Assembly (NCBI GenBank): GCA_963811805.1
Contig: CAWESU010000001.1
Coordinates: 1,426,001-1,490,000 of the forward strand
Direction of reading: 5' to 3'
Length of the DNA stretch: 64,000 nucleotides
Source of the DNA: DAHUXN01 sp963811805
GTDB lineage: Bacteria > Acidobacteriota > Terriglobia > Acidiferrales > UBA7541
Part shown: in pieces, positions 1 through 8,673 of the stretch
Layout: every line of letters begins with the position of its first letter
How positions within the stretch are numbered: position 1 is the first letter of the stretch
The notes under the pieces: model-generated
Databases searched by the model: none
What the model was told of the DNA's origin: nothing
What the model saw: only the letters and a program-made list of their open reading frames with translations
Program-made: the position numbers and the translations under genes

Positions 1-632
1 AGCAGCGTGAGCATCTCCCACAGCTCGTCCATGGTCCCAAAACCCCCGGGGAAAACGATCAGCGCTTTCGCGAGCTGCGCGAACCACAACTTGCGCATGA
101 AGAAATAGTGGAAGAAAAGATTCAGTTGCGGCGAGATGTAACGGTTCGATTCCTGCTCGTGCGGGAGTTGAATGCTCAAGCCGATGCTTGAGCCGCCGGC
201 CTCAGACGCGCCGCGATTGGCCGCTTCCATGATGCCGGGGCCTCCGCCCGAGCAGATGACAAAGCGGCGCGGATATTCTCCGAGCGTAAGAGACCACGCC
301 GTGATTCTTCTGGCAAGCTCGCGGGCCTCTTCATAGTAGCGGGACATTTCTAGGTTGGCCTTGGCGGCCCGGATGTCGGCGCGATGCTCAGGATCCTTTC
401 GGGCGCGCTTGTTACTCTGCAAACGTTGCAGCTTGGCGATCGCCCGCTTCTGGGGCAGGATGCGCGCGGAGCCGAACATGACAATCGTGTCGCCGATGTG
501 CTCGCGGCGGAGGCGCGTCAGTGGGTCGAAATATTCGGCCATGATGCGCATGGGGCGCGCGGCGGGGCTTTCGATGAATTCCGGGTCGCGATACATCAGT
601 TTGGGTGATGGCCTGTGGCTGCGTAGCGTCAT
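1..632 (-). CDS. LOG-family (TIGR00730-like) Rossmann-fold protein, partial
   Basis: The 3' part lies beyond the window edge; about 210 residues are visible. The reading frame holds CSGGGPGIMEAANRGA and, at the very edge, FPGGFGTMDE, the PGGxGTxxE signature of LOG/lysine-decarboxylase-like proteins. Characterised relatives release free bases from nucleoside monophosphates, such as cytokinin precursors. The long N-terminal extension before the Rossmann core (about 90 residues, rich in Arg and Lys) matches the longer LOG subgroup rather than the short plant-like one. The start is ATG at 632, preceded by GAGGAG (638-643) with a 5-base gap. A second ATG at 636 is in another frame. It is divergent from the VWA gene. 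The family is clear; the substrate is not. Confidence 0.85.
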   Translation of the reverse strand, partial: MTLRSHRPSPKLMYRDPEFIESPAARPMRIMAEYFDPLTRLRREHIGDTIVMFGSARILPQKRAIAKLQRLQSNKRARKDPEHRADIRAAKANLEMSRYYEEARELARRITAWSLTLGEYPRRFVICSGGGPGIMEAANRGASEAGGSSIGLSIQLPHEQESNRYISPQLNLFFHYFFMRKLWFAQLAKALIVFPGGFGTMDELWEMLTL

Positions 633-785
633 TCATTCTCCTCGGCAATTGCTTGACCCAAACATTCTAGTGCGGTTCCCTGCGCTCGTTTGCGGAATTT
701 CGCTCCGAGGTTCGACAAATTACGGCTCACGCGATGATTTTAGTGCAACGTCGACCTGCGCTTCGGAATCAGATACAGTAGCCAT

Positions 786-1961
786 ATGGGGCGTGCTACG
801 AAATTTGCGAAATCGCTTGGGTTTCTTTTTGGCGTAGGACTTGCCTTGCCAGTATTCGCCCAGGGCCAACCAGCTGGACCATTGCAGATGAAGCCCGGTG
901 TGCAGGTCAAACAGCCGCCACCACTGCCGCAAAATCAGAAGCCCACTCGCTTTATTGTCAGGGTTGTGACCCTGCCGGTCGCGGTGGCAAACGGCTCAGG
1001 CAAAGCCGTGTTGGACTTGGCGCAGAAAGACTTCCAGATTTTTGAGGATGGCAAACCTGAGCAAATCACCCATTTCGACCAGGGCGGCGATCCTCTCTCG
1101 ATCGTACTGGTTATCGAAACAAGCTCGCGTGTGGAGCCGCTGCTGCCGGAAATAAGCAAGAGCGGAATTATCTTCACCCAGATGGTGATGGCGGGAAATG
1201 GCGAAGCCGCGGTGATCGGCTATAACGATGAAGTGGATTTGCTGCGGCCGATGACCACTGATTCCGACCGCATTTTGGATGCCATCAACCACATCAAGCC
1301 GGGGCTCGACGGTGCGCGGCTCTACGACGCACTTGAGCGCGCCGAGGATATACTCGAAGCCGAACCGCGTGAACGGCGCCGCATCATTGTGGTGATCGGC
1401 GAAAAGAACGACAAAGGCAGCGAGACTGCGCTGGGGCAAGTGCTGCGGCGCGCCCAGTTGACTAACACCACAATCTATTCCATCGGGCTGAGCACCACAG
1501 CGGCGGAATTTCGCCAGCCGCCCCAGCAAAAAAAAGACATCCAGGCAGGGCCCACAGGTACCTATCCGATGAACCCGCCGCCCGGGACGGCGCAAACACC
1601 GCAAGTGATGGACGACGAAATGGGGAACCAGAGCATACCGATTCTGCCGCTAGTCGCCTGGTTGGTGCAGCATGGAGCAAACGTGATGGGCCGCAATTCT
1701 CTGGAGATCGCGAGCGCTGGCACGGGCGGGCTGCATGAAGGGACGATGAAACAAGGGGCCATCGAGAACGCAATGAACGCCATCGGTAACGACGTCCATG
1801 GAGTTTATCTGCTGGCGTATCGTCCGCCGATGAATGAGCCTTACGGGTACCACAACATCGAAGTACGCGTCACCAAGCCGCATCTGCGCGTCCGAACCCG
1901 CCCTGGATATTACCTCGCCCCGCCAAACCAGTCAGCATCGCAACCAAGCTCCCAACGTTAA
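786..1961 (+). CDS. Secreted VWFA-related (acidobacterial type) protein
   Basis: 391 residues with an N-terminal signal peptide (hydrophobic core about residues 9-25, likely cut after VFA). A short Pro/Gln-rich linker follows, then a von Willebrand factor A fold from about residue 100. At the metal-binding site the usual DxSxS is ETSSR (residues 111-115), so the first Asp is Glu. The arrangement matches the VWFA-related domain that is expanded in Acidobacteria. Such proteins are exported and presumed to bind ligands or surfaces; no specific function is known. No strong ribosome-binding site precedes the ATG at 786. The stop codon overlaps the stop of convergent gyrA by four bases, so there is no room for a terminator between them. 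Confidence 0.85.
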   Translation: MGRATKFAKSLGFLFGVGLALPVFAQGQPAGPLQMKPGVQVKQPPPLPQNQKPTRFIVRVVTLPVAVANGSGKAVLDLAQKDFQIFEDGKPEQITHFDQGGDPLSIVLVIETSSRVEPLLPEISKSGIIFTQMVMAGNGEAAVIGYNDEVDLLRPMTTDSDRILDAINHIKPGLDGARLYDALERAEDILEAEPRERRRIIVVIGEKNDKGSETALGQVLRRAQLTNTTIYSIGLSTTAAEFRQPPQQKKDIQAGPTGTYPMNPPPGTAQTPQVMDDEMGNQSIPILPLVAWLVQHGANVMGRNSLEIASAGTGGLHEGTMKQGAIENAMNAIGNDVHGVYLLAYRPPMNEPYGYHNIEVRVTKPHLRVRTRPGYYLAPPNQSASQPSSQR

Positions 1962-4555
1962 GAGCTGGGTGCTTGGGTGGCTTCGGGCTCTTCTTCCAGG
2001 ATGGAAGCGGCGGCGGCGATGCGGTCGCCTTCGTCGAGGCGCAACAACCGCACACCCTGGGTCGAGCGGCCGGCCTCTCGAATCTCCGCCGAATGCACGC
2101 GAATCACCTTACCCTGGCCGGTGATGATCATGACGTCGGAATCCTCTTTGACCTGTAGCGCGGCCACGACCGGGCCGTTGCGGTCCGTGGTTTTCAAGTT
2201 GATGACGCCCTTGCCGCCGCGTGAAGTGACGCGGTATTCCGCGAGCGGGGTGCGCTTGCCGTAGCCTTTTTCGGCCACCGTGAGCATCAATGAGGTGAGG
2301 GATTCGCGAATCTGATCGCTTTCCAGCTCGTCGAGGTTTTGCGTTTCCTGTTTGAATTCCTTCTTGATGATTTCGAAGTCCGGCTGCACCGCGTCCATCG
2401 AGACGACGAAATCGTCCTTGCCCAGGTCCATGCCGTTGACGCCGCCGGCTTGCCGGCCCATGGCACGCACTTCTGTTTCGCGGAAAAGGATTGCTTGGCC
2501 TTCGTGACTGGCCAGGAAGATCATCTGCTTGCCGTCGGTGAGCTTGGCGCCGATGAGCTCATCGTTTGACTCGAGATTTATGGCAATGATGCCGCTCGGC
2601 CGCGGATTCGAAAATTCCGCGAGCCCGGTCTTCTTCACCGTGCCCTGCTTGGTCGCAAGAAAAACGTAGCGGCCTTCCTCTTCCAGATTGCGCGCCGCCA
2701 CCACGGCAGTGAGCTTCTCGTTCTCCTGGAAGTGAACCAGGTTGTTGATGGCCTTGCCGCGCGTCGCCGCCGCCGCTTCGGGAATTTCGTAAACTTTCAG
2801 CCAGTAGACGCGGCCTTTCGAAGTGAAAAGTAGAATGTAGGTGTGCGTCGAGGCCACGAAAAGATGCTCGACGAAATCCTCTTCGCGCGTGCGCGCCCCG
2901 ATGCGGCCCTTGCCGCCGCGCGACTGATGGCGGTAAACGTCCACCGGCGTGCGCTTGACGTAGCCGGCGTGGCTCACCGTGATGGCCATTTCCTCGTCCT
3001 TGATCAGGTCTTCCAGCTTGATTTCCTCGACGCGGTCGACGATCTGCGTGCGGCGTTCGTCGCCGTAGCTCTTGTCGATTTCCTTCAGCTCCGCGACGAT
3101 GACGGCGCGAAGTTTTTTGTCGCTGCCGAGAATCTCTTTCAGCTCCGCGATGCGCACTTGCACTTGCGTCAACTCTTCCAGGATTTTCTCGCGCTCCATC
3201 TGCGTCAAGCGGTGCAATTGCAAATCCAAAATCGCCTGCGCCTGACGCTCGGTGAAACCGGCGGCTGCGCTCCGGCGCGTGTCGTCGTAGGGCTGGTGCG
3301 CGCCGCGGACGTCCATGGCCATCAACGCTTCTTTGGCTTCCTTGGGAGACTTGCTGCGGCGAATCAACTTGATGATTTCATCGAGATGGTCGAGGGCGAT
3401 CTGGAAACCGACCAAAATATGTTCGCGCTCTTCGGCTTTGCGCAAATCGTATTGCGTGCGGCGGCGAACGACGTCAACACGATGCTCGATGAACAGCTTG
3501 ATCATCTCGACCAAGCCCAACTCGCGCGGCTGGCCGGCGACAATCGAGAGCAGGATCATGCCGAAGGATTCCTGCATCTGCGTGTGCTTGAAGAGGTGAT
3601 TCAGGATGAGTTGCGGCTCTTCGTCACGTTTTATTTCGATGACGATGCGCATTCCGTCGCGGTCGGATTCGTCGCGGATGTCGCCAATGCCCTGGATTTT
3701 TTTGTTTTGCACCAGCTCGGCGATGTGCTCGATCAGCCGCGCCTTGTTGACTTGGTAAGGAAGCTCGGTGATGACAATGTTCTCGCGCTCTTTTCCGGCC
3801 TGCTCGATGGCCGCTTTGGCGCGGACCTGAAACGTACCGCGGCCGGTTCTATACGCTTGCTCGATGCCGTCGCGGCCATAAATGTAGCCGCCGGTCGGAA
3901 AATCAGGCCCAGGCACCACTTTCATTATTTTTTTCAAATTGGTTTCAGGATCTTCGATCAGCATGACCGTCGCTTCGATGATTTCCTTCAAATTGTGCGG
4001 CGGGATGTTAGTGGCCATGCCCACAGCGATGCCGCTTGAGCCATTGACTAATAAATTTGGAATGCGCGTGGGAAGAACCAGCGGCTCCTGCGTGCTCTCG
4101 TCAAAATTGGGAGTGAAGTTGACGGTTTCCTTGTCGATGTCCGCGAGCATTTCCTCGGCGATTTTGGAGAGGCGCGCTTCGGTGTAACGCATCGCCGCGG
4201 GCGGGTCGCCATCGACCGAGCCGAAGTTTCCCTGTCCGTCGACGAGTGGATAGCGCATGTTGAAGGACTGCGCGAGGCGCACCAGCGCGTCGTAAACCGG
4301 CGCGTCACCGTGAGGATGGAATTTGCCGAGGACTTCGCCGACGATCTTGGCGCATTTGCGGTACGGCTTCGTGGAGGTAAGCCCAAGTTCGTACATGCCG
4401 AACAAAATGCGGCGATGAACGGGCTTCAAGCCGTCGCGCACATCGGGCAGAGCGCGGCCGATGATTACGCTCATGGCGTAATCGAGATACGACTTCTTCA
4501 TCTCCGATTCGATATCGACCGGCGTCAGGATTTGTTGCGATTGCTCGTCAGCCAT
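1958..4555 (-). CDS. gyrA: DNA gyrase subunit A
   Basis: 865 residues, the normal length. It is the breakage-reunion subunit of the type II topoisomerase that adds negative supercoils. The N-terminal winged-helix and tower region carries the catalytic Tyr in AMRYTEAR (Tyr124). The C-terminal beta-pinwheel has a GyrA box written QSRGGKG, plus a degenerate second copy (TSRGGKG), which supports gyrase rather than topoisomerase IV. In the quinolone pocket the motif is HPHGDAPVYD, so the residue equal to E. coli Ser83 is Ala (Ala85 here), while the acidic residue is kept (Asp89). It lies on the same strand as gyrB, about 1.1 kb downstream of it, with a foreign-looking insertion between the two. 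Confidence 0.97.
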   Translation of the reverse strand: MADEQSQQILTPVDIESEMKKSYLDYAMSVIIGRALPDVRDGLKPVHRRILFGMYELGLTSTKPYRKCAKIVGEVLGKFHPHGDAPVYDALVRLAQSFNMRYPLVDGQGNFGSVDGDPPAAMRYTEARLSKIAEEMLADIDKETVNFTPNFDESTQEPLVLPTRIPNLLVNGSSGIAVGMATNIPPHNLKEIIEATVMLIEDPETNLKKIMKVVPGPDFPTGGYIYGRDGIEQAYRTGRGTFQVRAKAAIEQAGKERENIVITELPYQVNKARLIEHIAELVQNKKIQGIGDIRDESDRDGMRIVIEIKRDEEPQLILNHLFKHTQMQESFGMILLSIVAGQPRELGLVEMIKLFIEHRVDVVRRRTQYDLRKAEEREHILVGFQIALDHLDEIIKLIRRSKSPKEAKEALMAMDVRGAHQPYDDTRRSAAAGFTERQAQAILDLQLHRLTQMEREKILEELTQVQVRIAELKEILGSDKKLRAVIVAELKEIDKSYGDERRTQIVDRVEEIKLEDLIKDEEMAITVSHAGYVKRTPVDVYRHQSRGGKGRIGARTREEDFVEHLFVASTHTYILLFTSKGRVYWLKVYEIPEAAAATRGKAINNLVHFQENEKLTAVVAARNLEEEGRYVFLATKQGTVKKTGLAEFSNPRPSGIIAINLESNDELIGAKLTDGKQMIFLASHEGQAILFRETEVRAMGRQAGGVNGMDLGKDDFVVSMDAVQPDFEIIKKEFKQETQNLDELESDQIRESLTSLMLTVAEKGYGKRTPLAEYRVTSRGGKGVINLKTTDRNGPVVAALQVKEDSDVMIITGQGKVIRVHSAEIREAGRSTQGVRLLRLDEGDRIAAAASILEEEPEATQAPSS

Positions 4556-4667
4556 TCCATTTGCTCCAAATCAGGGGATCGAAAAAATGCGATTTTGTAG
4601 CGATTAGAAAGTGTCCCGTTCTTTGTTTTCAGCAACTTACGCCCATTTCTAATAATTCCGTGTCCGA

Positions 4668-4919
4668 TTAGACTTTTCGCTGACCCCATTCAAGCGCATA
4701 GGCCTTTACCGCCTCGAAAGCGGCGGCGTTGTTCGAAAAGCGCTGCGCGCCGAAATGCGCTTCCAGCTTGAGCATCAGATCGGCGCACTCGGCCTCGCTG
4801 GCGCATTCGAAGGCCACGCCGCTCTTGGTATCGGGCGATTTTGTCGGGATCGCGCGAAAACCTGAGCACGAGAGGCCCTTCGTCCCCGGCAATGTTTGCC
4901 AGCTCAGTTGGTAGAGCAT
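4668..4919 (-). CDS. Small hypothetical protein (83 aa), doubtful
   Basis: An 83-residue open frame with protein-like composition in its C-terminal half (acidic helix with ECADLMLKLEAHFG, then AAAFEAVKAYALEWGQ). I do not recognise a family. The ATG at 4919 has AAGG about eight bases upstream and overlaps the 3' end of the 263-aa gene by 16 bases. However, the first ten codons coincide with a tRNA-like sequence on the other strand, so the true N-terminus may be an artefact of the insertion junction. It could equally be the surviving tail of an older gene that once lay between gyrB and gyrA. Confidence 0.35.
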   Translation of the reverse strand: MLYQLSWQTLPGTKGLSCSGFRAIPTKSPDTKSGVAFECASEAECADLMLKLEAHFGAQRFSNNAAAFEAVKAYALEWGQRKV

Positions 4920-4925
4920 GCGGTA
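4890..4925 (+). other. tRNA-like 5' fragment
   Basis: The plus strand contains GCTCAGTTGGTAGAGCA, the canonical D-arm of many bacterial tRNAs, followed by TGCGG like the anticodon stem of tRNA-Asn. After that the match stops: no anticodon-stem partner, T-arm or acceptor 3' strand is found downstream. It sits where the low-G+C insertion meets older sequence and overlaps the last codons of the 263-aa gene. This is either a tRNA remnant left by an integration event or a chance D-arm look-alike. Confidence 0.35.
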
Positions 4926-5695
4926 ACCTTAAATTTCTCGCCTACCCCACCCGGCCAAATTTTCATAAAGAAGGTTGTAGTAGCTCCGTTCTCTGTTATT
5001 TGTTCCGCCACCCAAATTGCATCGATGTCATTCATTTGTGAGAATGAACCCTTCATTTCATCGACAGATTCACAAATCTCGACATACCCTCGAATAACAT
5101 CCACCCTCTCAAAGAGCAGAACACGCCGATCTGCCGGGGTGTTTGCGAGTTTGGCTGACTTTTCTGAAAGAGCACGGGAGATAACAGTTTTATAGGGCCC
5201 GGCCGGCTTAGGCAAGCTCACGAACACGCGCCCCTCTGGCCAGAAGGAAGGGCACGTGTTTTCCACCTCCAATTCTAAGTGAAACGGAACGTCCGAAATT
5301 ATGTGTTTTGAGGTGCCCGGTGGAAAACCTGGAGCATTCTTGAGAAACCACGAAGCAAGAAGGTCCGATGCGTTTTTCCAATCAACGCCTGCCGGAACGC
5401 ATCGAGATGGTAGAAGAATGACGAACTCGTGGTTCGGCAATCTAAAGATTGGATCGCGCCAGAGGCGGTCGAAGACGATCCCTAACCGAATCAGTTCTTC
5501 GAGATAGCCCTCGTATGGTTGCAGTAGAGTGTGCTCGATGGCTAGTTTCCCTCCCAAGGCATCGGTCGCAACTCCATCGATTGCTGGCCGGTGCCGTTCC
5601 ATTTCATCGGGCACCTCTGTGAGAGAATACGTTGCGCCCAATTTCTCATTGTAGCCCGCCAAGAAGTGTTCGATTAGCTTAGTGGACTCTTTCAT
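4904..5695 (-). CDS. Hypothetical protein between gyrB and gyrA (263 aa)
   Basis: No family recognised with certainty. The protein is soluble, without signal peptide or membrane segments. The N-terminal third has an acidic Asp followed by a beta strand ending in an Ile-Glu-His-Thr pattern (AIDGVATDALGGKLAIEHT, about residues 36-54), which recalls PD-(D/E)xK nuclease-like folds, but the final Lys is His/Thr, so this is only a hint. The ATG lies six bases after the gyrB stop with AAGG in the gap, so it would be co-transcribed with gyrB. Base composition differs sharply from its neighbours: the 60 bases from 5041 are 38% G+C against 67% for the 60 bases from 2401 in gyrA. Recent horizontal acquisition is likely. 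Confidence 0.7.
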   Translation of the reverse strand: MKESTKLIEHFLAGYNEKLGATYSLTEVPDEMERHRPAIDGVATDALGGKLAIEHTLLQPYEGYLEELIRLGIVFDRLWRDPIFRLPNHEFVILLPSRCVPAGVDWKNASDLLASWFLKNAPGFPPGTSKHIISDVPFHLELEVENTCPSFWPEGRVFVSLPKPAGPYKTVISRALSEKSAKLANTPADRRVLLFERVDVIRGYVEICESVDEMKGSFSQMNDIDAIWVAEQITENGATTTFFMKIWPGGVGEKFKVTACSTN

Positions 5696-5701
5696 AGGAC
5701 C

Positions 5702-8113
5702 TTAGATATCCAGGTTGACCACTTCGAGGGCGTTCTCCTGAATGAATTTCCGGCGCTCCTCGACGTTTTCACCCATTAGCGTGGCGAAAATTTCCTCGGC
5801 GGCGACGGCATCTTCCAGACGAACCCGCAGGAGCGTGCGCGTCTCGGCGTTCATGGTGGTCTCCCAGAGCTGCTCGGGATTCATTTCTCCCAGGCCCTTA
5901 AAACGGGTGATGGTGAATTCCTTCTTGGCGTCTTCGAGGACGTAGGCAAGGACCGCCAGGGCATTTTCCTTGGTCATCTTGTCGCCGTTATGAGTAATGG
6001 TGAAAGGCGGCTTGTCGTGCGGCGCGATGGCCTGGCGCAGCGAACGAATCCTCTTGTATTCCGGCGACGCGGCGAGGGCCCAATTGATGCGGCGCTCGGC
6101 GGTACCGTTGGTGAGAACGATTTCGTGCAGGCTGTGCTCTTCGTCGAAGGCCAGTTTGGCTTCGAGTTTGAGCTTGGCTTTCTCGATCTGCTTGATAAGC
6201 TCCTGCAGCTTTTTCTTTTCCGCGAAATCGGTCTTCTTTTCGAGCTCGCTATCCGCGAGCAATTGGATGAGCTCGACATCGCGCAAGCGGCGGGCGAGCT
6301 TCGCGGAGACTTGCTCGTACTCCTGCACATTGAGAAGGAATTGGGTGAGATCGCCGCCTTCGAGCTGCTTGCCGCCCTTGGCGATGACCGCATGATCCTC
6401 GGTGGCGCGGCGCATGATTTCGCGGGAAAACTCGCGCTCGTCGCGGATGTAACGGTCCATCTTGCCGCGCTTGAGGCGATAGAGCGGCGGCTGCGCGATG
6501 TAGATATGGTCCTTTTCGATGAGCTCGCGCATGTGGCGGAAGAAAAACGTGAGCAACAGGGTGCGAATGTGGCTGCCGTCCACGTCCGCGTCGGTCATCA
6601 GAATCACTTTGTGATAGCGGAGTTTGGCGGCGTCAAAATCGTCCTTGCCAATTCCGGTGCCCAGCGCGGTGATGATCAAGCGCAGCTCTTCGTGGCCTAG
6701 CATTTTGTCGTAGCGCGCTTTTTCGACGTTCAGAATCTTCCCTTTGAGCGGCAGGATGGCCTGATATTTGCGGTTTCGTCCTTCCTTTGCCGAGCCGCCG
6801 GCCGACGGACCCTCGACGATGAAAAGCTCGCAGCGCGCAGGATCGCGCTCCTGGCAATCGGCGAGCTTGCCGGGCAAACCGCTGGAATCGAGCGCAGACT
6901 TGCGGCGGGTGAGCTCGCGGGCCTTCCGCGCGGCCTCGCGGGCGCGCGCGGCGTCGATACACTTGCCGATGATTTTTCGGGCGATCGAAGAATGCTTGTC
7001 GAAGTATTCGCCGAGCTTTTCGTTGACGAGCTGCTCGACGAGTCCTTTGATGTCGCTATTAAGCTTGCCTTTGGTCTGCCCTTCAAACTGTGGCTGCGGC
7101 AATTTCACGGAGACCACAGCAACGAGGCCTTCGCGAACGTCGTCACCAGTGATGGAGATTTCATCCTTCTGCTCTTTCAGCATCCCGAAGGAGCTGGCGT
7201 AATAATTGATGGTGCGCGTGAGCGCGGAGCGAAAGCCGGAAAGGTGCGTGCCGCCATCGACGGTATTGATGGTGTTGGCGAAGGCGAAGATATTTTCGGT
7301 GTAGCTATCGTTGTATTGCAGCGCGATTTCCATGTCGACGGTCTCGCGCTTGCCTTCCATGTAGATGGGCGAATCGTGGAGAACGGTCTTGCCGCGATTG
7401 AGGTGCTTGATGAATTCGGCGATTCCACCGGTGAAGCGGAATTCTGTTTTTTTTCCGCTCCGCTCGTCGTCGAGCGTGATTTTGAGGCCTTTGTTGAGGA
7501 AGGCGAGCTCACGAAGGCGCTGCGAAAGCGTGTCGTAGCTATAATCGATGGTGGTGAAAATTGCCGGGTCGGGATGGAAAGTGATCTTGGTGCCGGTTTT
7601 TTTTGTTTTGCCCGTGTCTTTCAGCTTTGACGTGGGCTGGCCCTTCTCGTAGCTCTGCTCCCAGACCTGGCCATCGCGCCAGATCTCCAGATCCAACCAG
7701 TCGGATAGCGCGTTGACGACGGAAACGCCCACGCCGTGGAGGCCGCCGGAAACTTTATAAGTGTCGCTGTCGAATTTTCCGCCGGCGTGAAGGACGGTCA
7801 TGACCACTTCGGCGGCAGGTTTTTTTTCCGTGGCGTGCATATCCACGGGAATGCCGCGGCCGTTGTCGATGACGGTGACGGAATTGTCTTCGCGAACAAC
7901 GACATTAATTTCGTCGCAGTAGCCGGCGAGCGCTTCGTCCACAGAATTGTCGACAACTTCCCAGACGAGATGATGCAAGCCGAGTTCGCCTGTCGAGCCG
8001 ATATACATCGCCGGCCGCTTACGCACGGCTTCGATGCCGCCAAGAACTTTGATAGACGTGGCGTCGTACTTGTGGCCCGTGCCTTTGGCAGGCGTGTTTT
8101 CTTTTTCACCCAT
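5702..8113 (-). CDS. gyrB: DNA gyrase subunit B
   Basis: 803 residues from the chosen start. It is the ATPase subunit of gyrase. The GHKL ATP-binding motifs are visible (DNSVDEALAG, DNGRGIP, GGLHGVGVSVVNALS). They are followed by the transducer, then the TOPRIM metal site (EGPSAGGSAKEGRN and TDADVDGSHIR) and the C-terminal tail ending in the usual YKGLGEM-like segment (FKGLGEMNPEQLW). The frame is open upstream to 8266, but the ATG at 8113 is chosen because AGGAG stands nine bases before it and the protein then begins just ahead of the conserved YDATSIKVLGGIEAVRKRP. A sigma-70-like promoter lies about 310 bases upstream. Confidence 0.96.
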   Translation of the reverse strand: MGEKENTPAKGTGHKYDATSIKVLGGIEAVRKRPAMYIGSTGELGLHHLVWEVVDNSVDEALAGYCDEINVVVREDNSVTVIDNGRGIPVDMHATEKKPAAEVVMTVLHAGGKFDSDTYKVSGGLHGVGVSVVNALSDWLDLEIWRDGQVWEQSYEKGQPTSKLKDTGKTKKTGTKITFHPDPAIFTTIDYSYDTLSQRLRELAFLNKGLKITLDDERSGKKTEFRFTGGIAEFIKHLNRGKTVLHDSPIYMEGKRETVDMEIALQYNDSYTENIFAFANTINTVDGGTHLSGFRSALTRTINYYASSFGMLKEQKDEISITGDDVREGLVAVVSVKLPQPQFEGQTKGKLNSDIKGLVEQLVNEKLGEYFDKHSSIARKIIGKCIDAARAREAARKARELTRRKSALDSSGLPGKLADCQERDPARCELFIVEGPSAGGSAKEGRNRKYQAILPLKGKILNVEKARYDKMLGHEELRLIITALGTGIGKDDFDAAKLRYHKVILMTDADVDGSHIRTLLLTFFFRHMRELIEKDHIYIAQPPLYRLKRGKMDRYIRDEREFSREIMRRATEDHAVIAKGGKQLEGGDLTQFLLNVQEYEQVSAKLARRLRDVELIQLLADSELEKKTDFAEKKKLQELIKQIEKAKLKLEAKLAFDEEHSLHEIVLTNGTAERRINWALAASPEYKRIRSLRQAIAPHDKPPFTITHNGDKMTKENALAVLAYVLEDAKKEFTITRFKGLGEMNPEQLWETTMNAETRTLLRVRLEDAVAAEEIFATLMGENVEERRKFIQENALEVVNLDI

Positions 8114-8640
8114 TCTGACGTGCTCCTGGTGTTCGATCGGGAAGGCGGTCGTGGAGAAACTCGACGATTGCCTTGCCCATTGGCTCAGCTCTTTTTCTGG
8201 TTCTCGAAAATCGAGCTGGGCTCGAAGGGTTTCTGCTTCATCCCGCACCATTCCCCGACAAGTCAAGGTGGCGCGCGGCGAAGACTCAAGTAGCCCATTG
8301 CGGGCCGTTCTCAGGCCTGCGTGAATCTCGCGTCCTGGCGCGAACGCGGCACTGCAGATTCAGCCTTGCCTGAATTCAAATACAAAAACGGAGGTCAAAC
8401 CGACCCAAACTGCACACAAACCATTGTAGCGAAGATCGCGCAGAGCAACAAGGTAATTATGCCAATTTACGCGGCGTTCCTTGGTCGCTAAGGTAAATAT
8501 TATCAGATTGTTACAAGGGATACCATTGACACAGCCGACCTGCAAAACAGTTCCCGACGCAGGAAACTCCGAAAGTCCAAAACCCGGTCGAAAGGGAATG
8601 CGCGAATTCTTCTCTTGCACGCCAAATCAGGATAGCTTAG
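8114..8640. other. gyrB-padR intergenic region
   Basis: About 530 bases without a convincing gene; small open frames here have no ribosome-binding sites and no recognisable products. It must hold the divergent control regions of gyrB (minus strand) and padR (plus strand). The part near 8400-8520 is visibly A+T-richer than the surroundings. Apart from the gyrB promoter and the padR palindrome listed separately, I see nothing certain. Confidence 0.6.
8423..8451 (-). promoter_or_regulatory. Candidate gyrB promoter
   Basis: Reading the minus strand: TTGTTG (-35, 8451-8446), a 17-base spacer and TACAAT (-10, 8428-8423, five of six consensus bases). It would give a leader of about 300 bases before gyrB. 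Confidence 0.5.
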
Positions 8641-8665
8641 GCTCCCATAAACATTTTATGGGAGC
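8641..8665 (+). promoter_or_regulatory. Perfect palindrome over the padR ribosome-binding site
   Basis: GCTCCCATAAA (8641-8651), centre CAT, then the exact complement TTTATGGGAGC (8655-8665). The right arm contains GGGAG, nine bases before the padR ATG, so it is also the Shine-Dalgarno sequence. PadR proteins bind inverted repeats in their own promoters, so this is the likely autoregulatory operator. As RNA, the hairpin would hide the ribosome-binding site. Confidence 0.65.
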
Positions 8666-8673
8666 ATGGTCTA

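Noticed and set aside
2843..4039. Long open frame opposite gyrA (398 codons), and similar ones opposite gyrB, thrS and rplT
   Set aside because: They mirror the codon pattern of the real genes in G+C-rich DNA, have no ribosome-binding sites, and the products are low-complexity Asp/Val/Leu/Arg strings.
4860..4990. Complete tRNA gene at the gyr insertion edge
   Set aside because: After the D-arm no anticodon-stem partner, T-arm or acceptor strand can be paired, even allowing for an intron.
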